This document shows positions 4,807 to 5,128 of a stretch of DNA of 5,128 nt, piece after piece; the stretch's first letter is position 1; each line of letters opens with the position of its first letter. The DNA is from Desulfotignum sp. (GTDB lineage: Bacteria; Desulfobacterota; Desulfobacteria; Desulfobacterales; Desulfobacteraceae). The stretch spans positions 1-5,128 of the forward strand of contig JAABSS010000094.1 in the NCBI GenBank assembly GCA_011390235.1. The letters run 5' to 3'. The position numbers and the translations under genes are program-made. Under the pieces are notes generated by a model. It saw only the letters and a list, made by a program, of their open reading frames with translations, was not told where the DNA came from and did not search any database.

Positions 4807-5128
4807 TGAAAATATGGCCTGGACAACCCTACCCTTTAGGTGCTGTGTTTGATGGCTCCGGCACCAATTTTTCCTTGTTTTCAGAGATTGCCGAACGCGT
4901 TGAACTCTGCTTTTTTGATGAAAACGACAATGAAACACGTATCGATCTCCCTGAAGTGACAGGGTATTGCTGGCATGGGTATCTGCCCACAGTGGAGCCG
5001 GGCCAGCGGTATGGATTTCGAATCCACGGCCCGTGGGAACCCTCCCAGGGTTTTTGCTGCAATCCCGCCAAGCTGTTGCTGGATCCCTATGCCAAAGCCA
5101 TGGACGGGAAGGTGCAATGGGATGAGGC
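4803..5128 (+). CDS. glgX: Glycogen debranching enzyme GlgX-type (partial, N-terminal 108 residues)
   Basis: The first 108 residues of a GH13 alpha-1,6-glucosidase of the GlgX/isoamylase group; the rest lies beyond the right edge. The opening WPGQPYPLGAVFDGSGTNF (5-23), SLFSEIAERVELCFFD (24-39), the WHGYLP (57-62) and PGQRYGFRIHGPW (66-78) segments, and NPAKLLLDPYAKA (87-99) form the N-terminal CBM48 beta-sandwich typical of these enzymes. In the family, GlgX removes short branches left by glycogen phosphorylase in the cytoplasm. The catalytic barrel is not in the window, so activity and the choice between GlgX and TreX-like specificity cannot be tested. Tandem ATGs at 4803 and 4806 are both possible; AAAGGA (4792-4797) lies 5 nt before the first and 8 nt before the second, so the second may be the true start. 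A good promoter candidate lies at 4644-4673. Confidence 0.92.
   Translation, partial: MMKIWPGQPYPLGAVFDGSGTNFSLFSEIAERVELCFFDENDNETRIDLPEVTGYCWHGYLPTVEPGQRYGFRIHGPWEPSQGFCCNPAKLLLDPYAKAMDGKVQWDE

Noticed and set aside
4546..4938. 130-codon minus-strand frame overlapping the glgX start
   Set aside because: It runs antisense through the glgX N-terminus and its promoter region, has no recognisable motif, and is incompatible with the well-supported glgX call.

Overview
The window looks like a piece of chromosome from a Gram-negative, moderate-GC bacterium. By protein style it is most plausibly a member of the Desulfobacterota (a Desulfobacter or Desulfotignum-type sulfate reducer). That placement is an inference from recalled family resemblance, not from a search. 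No mobile elements, CRISPR arrays, tRNA or rRNA genes were seen, and all five protein genes have clean reading frames. Two of the five run off the window ends.

Layout: (1) 1-340, minus strand: the N-terminal third of a HAD-superfamily phosphatase/phosphomutase of the beta-phosphoglucomutase type. (2) 341-651: a divergent intergenic region with a 22-bp dyad and a small hairpin. (3) 652-1818, plus strand: a baeRF-type protein, a bacterial relative of archaeo-eukaryotic release factor 1. (4) 1856-2614, plus strand: a classical short-chain dehydrogenase/reductase 37 bp downstream with a strong Shine-Dalgarno, so probably in the same transcript. (5) 2644-4266, minus strand: a two-domain protein with an N-terminal aminoglycoside-phosphotransferase-like kinase domain and a C-terminal P-loop kinase domain. 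It converges on the SDR gene with only 29 bp between the stops. (6) 4267-4802: a 536-bp divergent intergenic region with a candidate promoter for each flanking gene and several small symmetric elements. (7) 4803-5128, plus strand: the N-terminus of a GlgX-type glycogen debranching enzyme (CBM48 domain), cut by the window end.

Functionally, the two ends point to storage-carbohydrate metabolism: a sugar-phosphate mutase of the kind that works with disaccharide phosphorylases, and glycogen debranching. Between them lie three genes of general or unknown physiology: a ribosome-associated or RNA-quality-control-like protein, an NAD(H)-type oxidoreductase of unknown substrate, and an orphan double kinase. 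The most useful leads are the baeRF-SDR pairing with an HGQG motif in the baeRF protein, the intact active-site motifs in both halves of the kinase fusion, and the glgX leader, which has a near-consensus promoter, a palindrome over the -10 box, an 8-bp direct repeat and a 34-codon ORF whose stop overlaps the glgX start. I saw no clearly novel multi-gene system.
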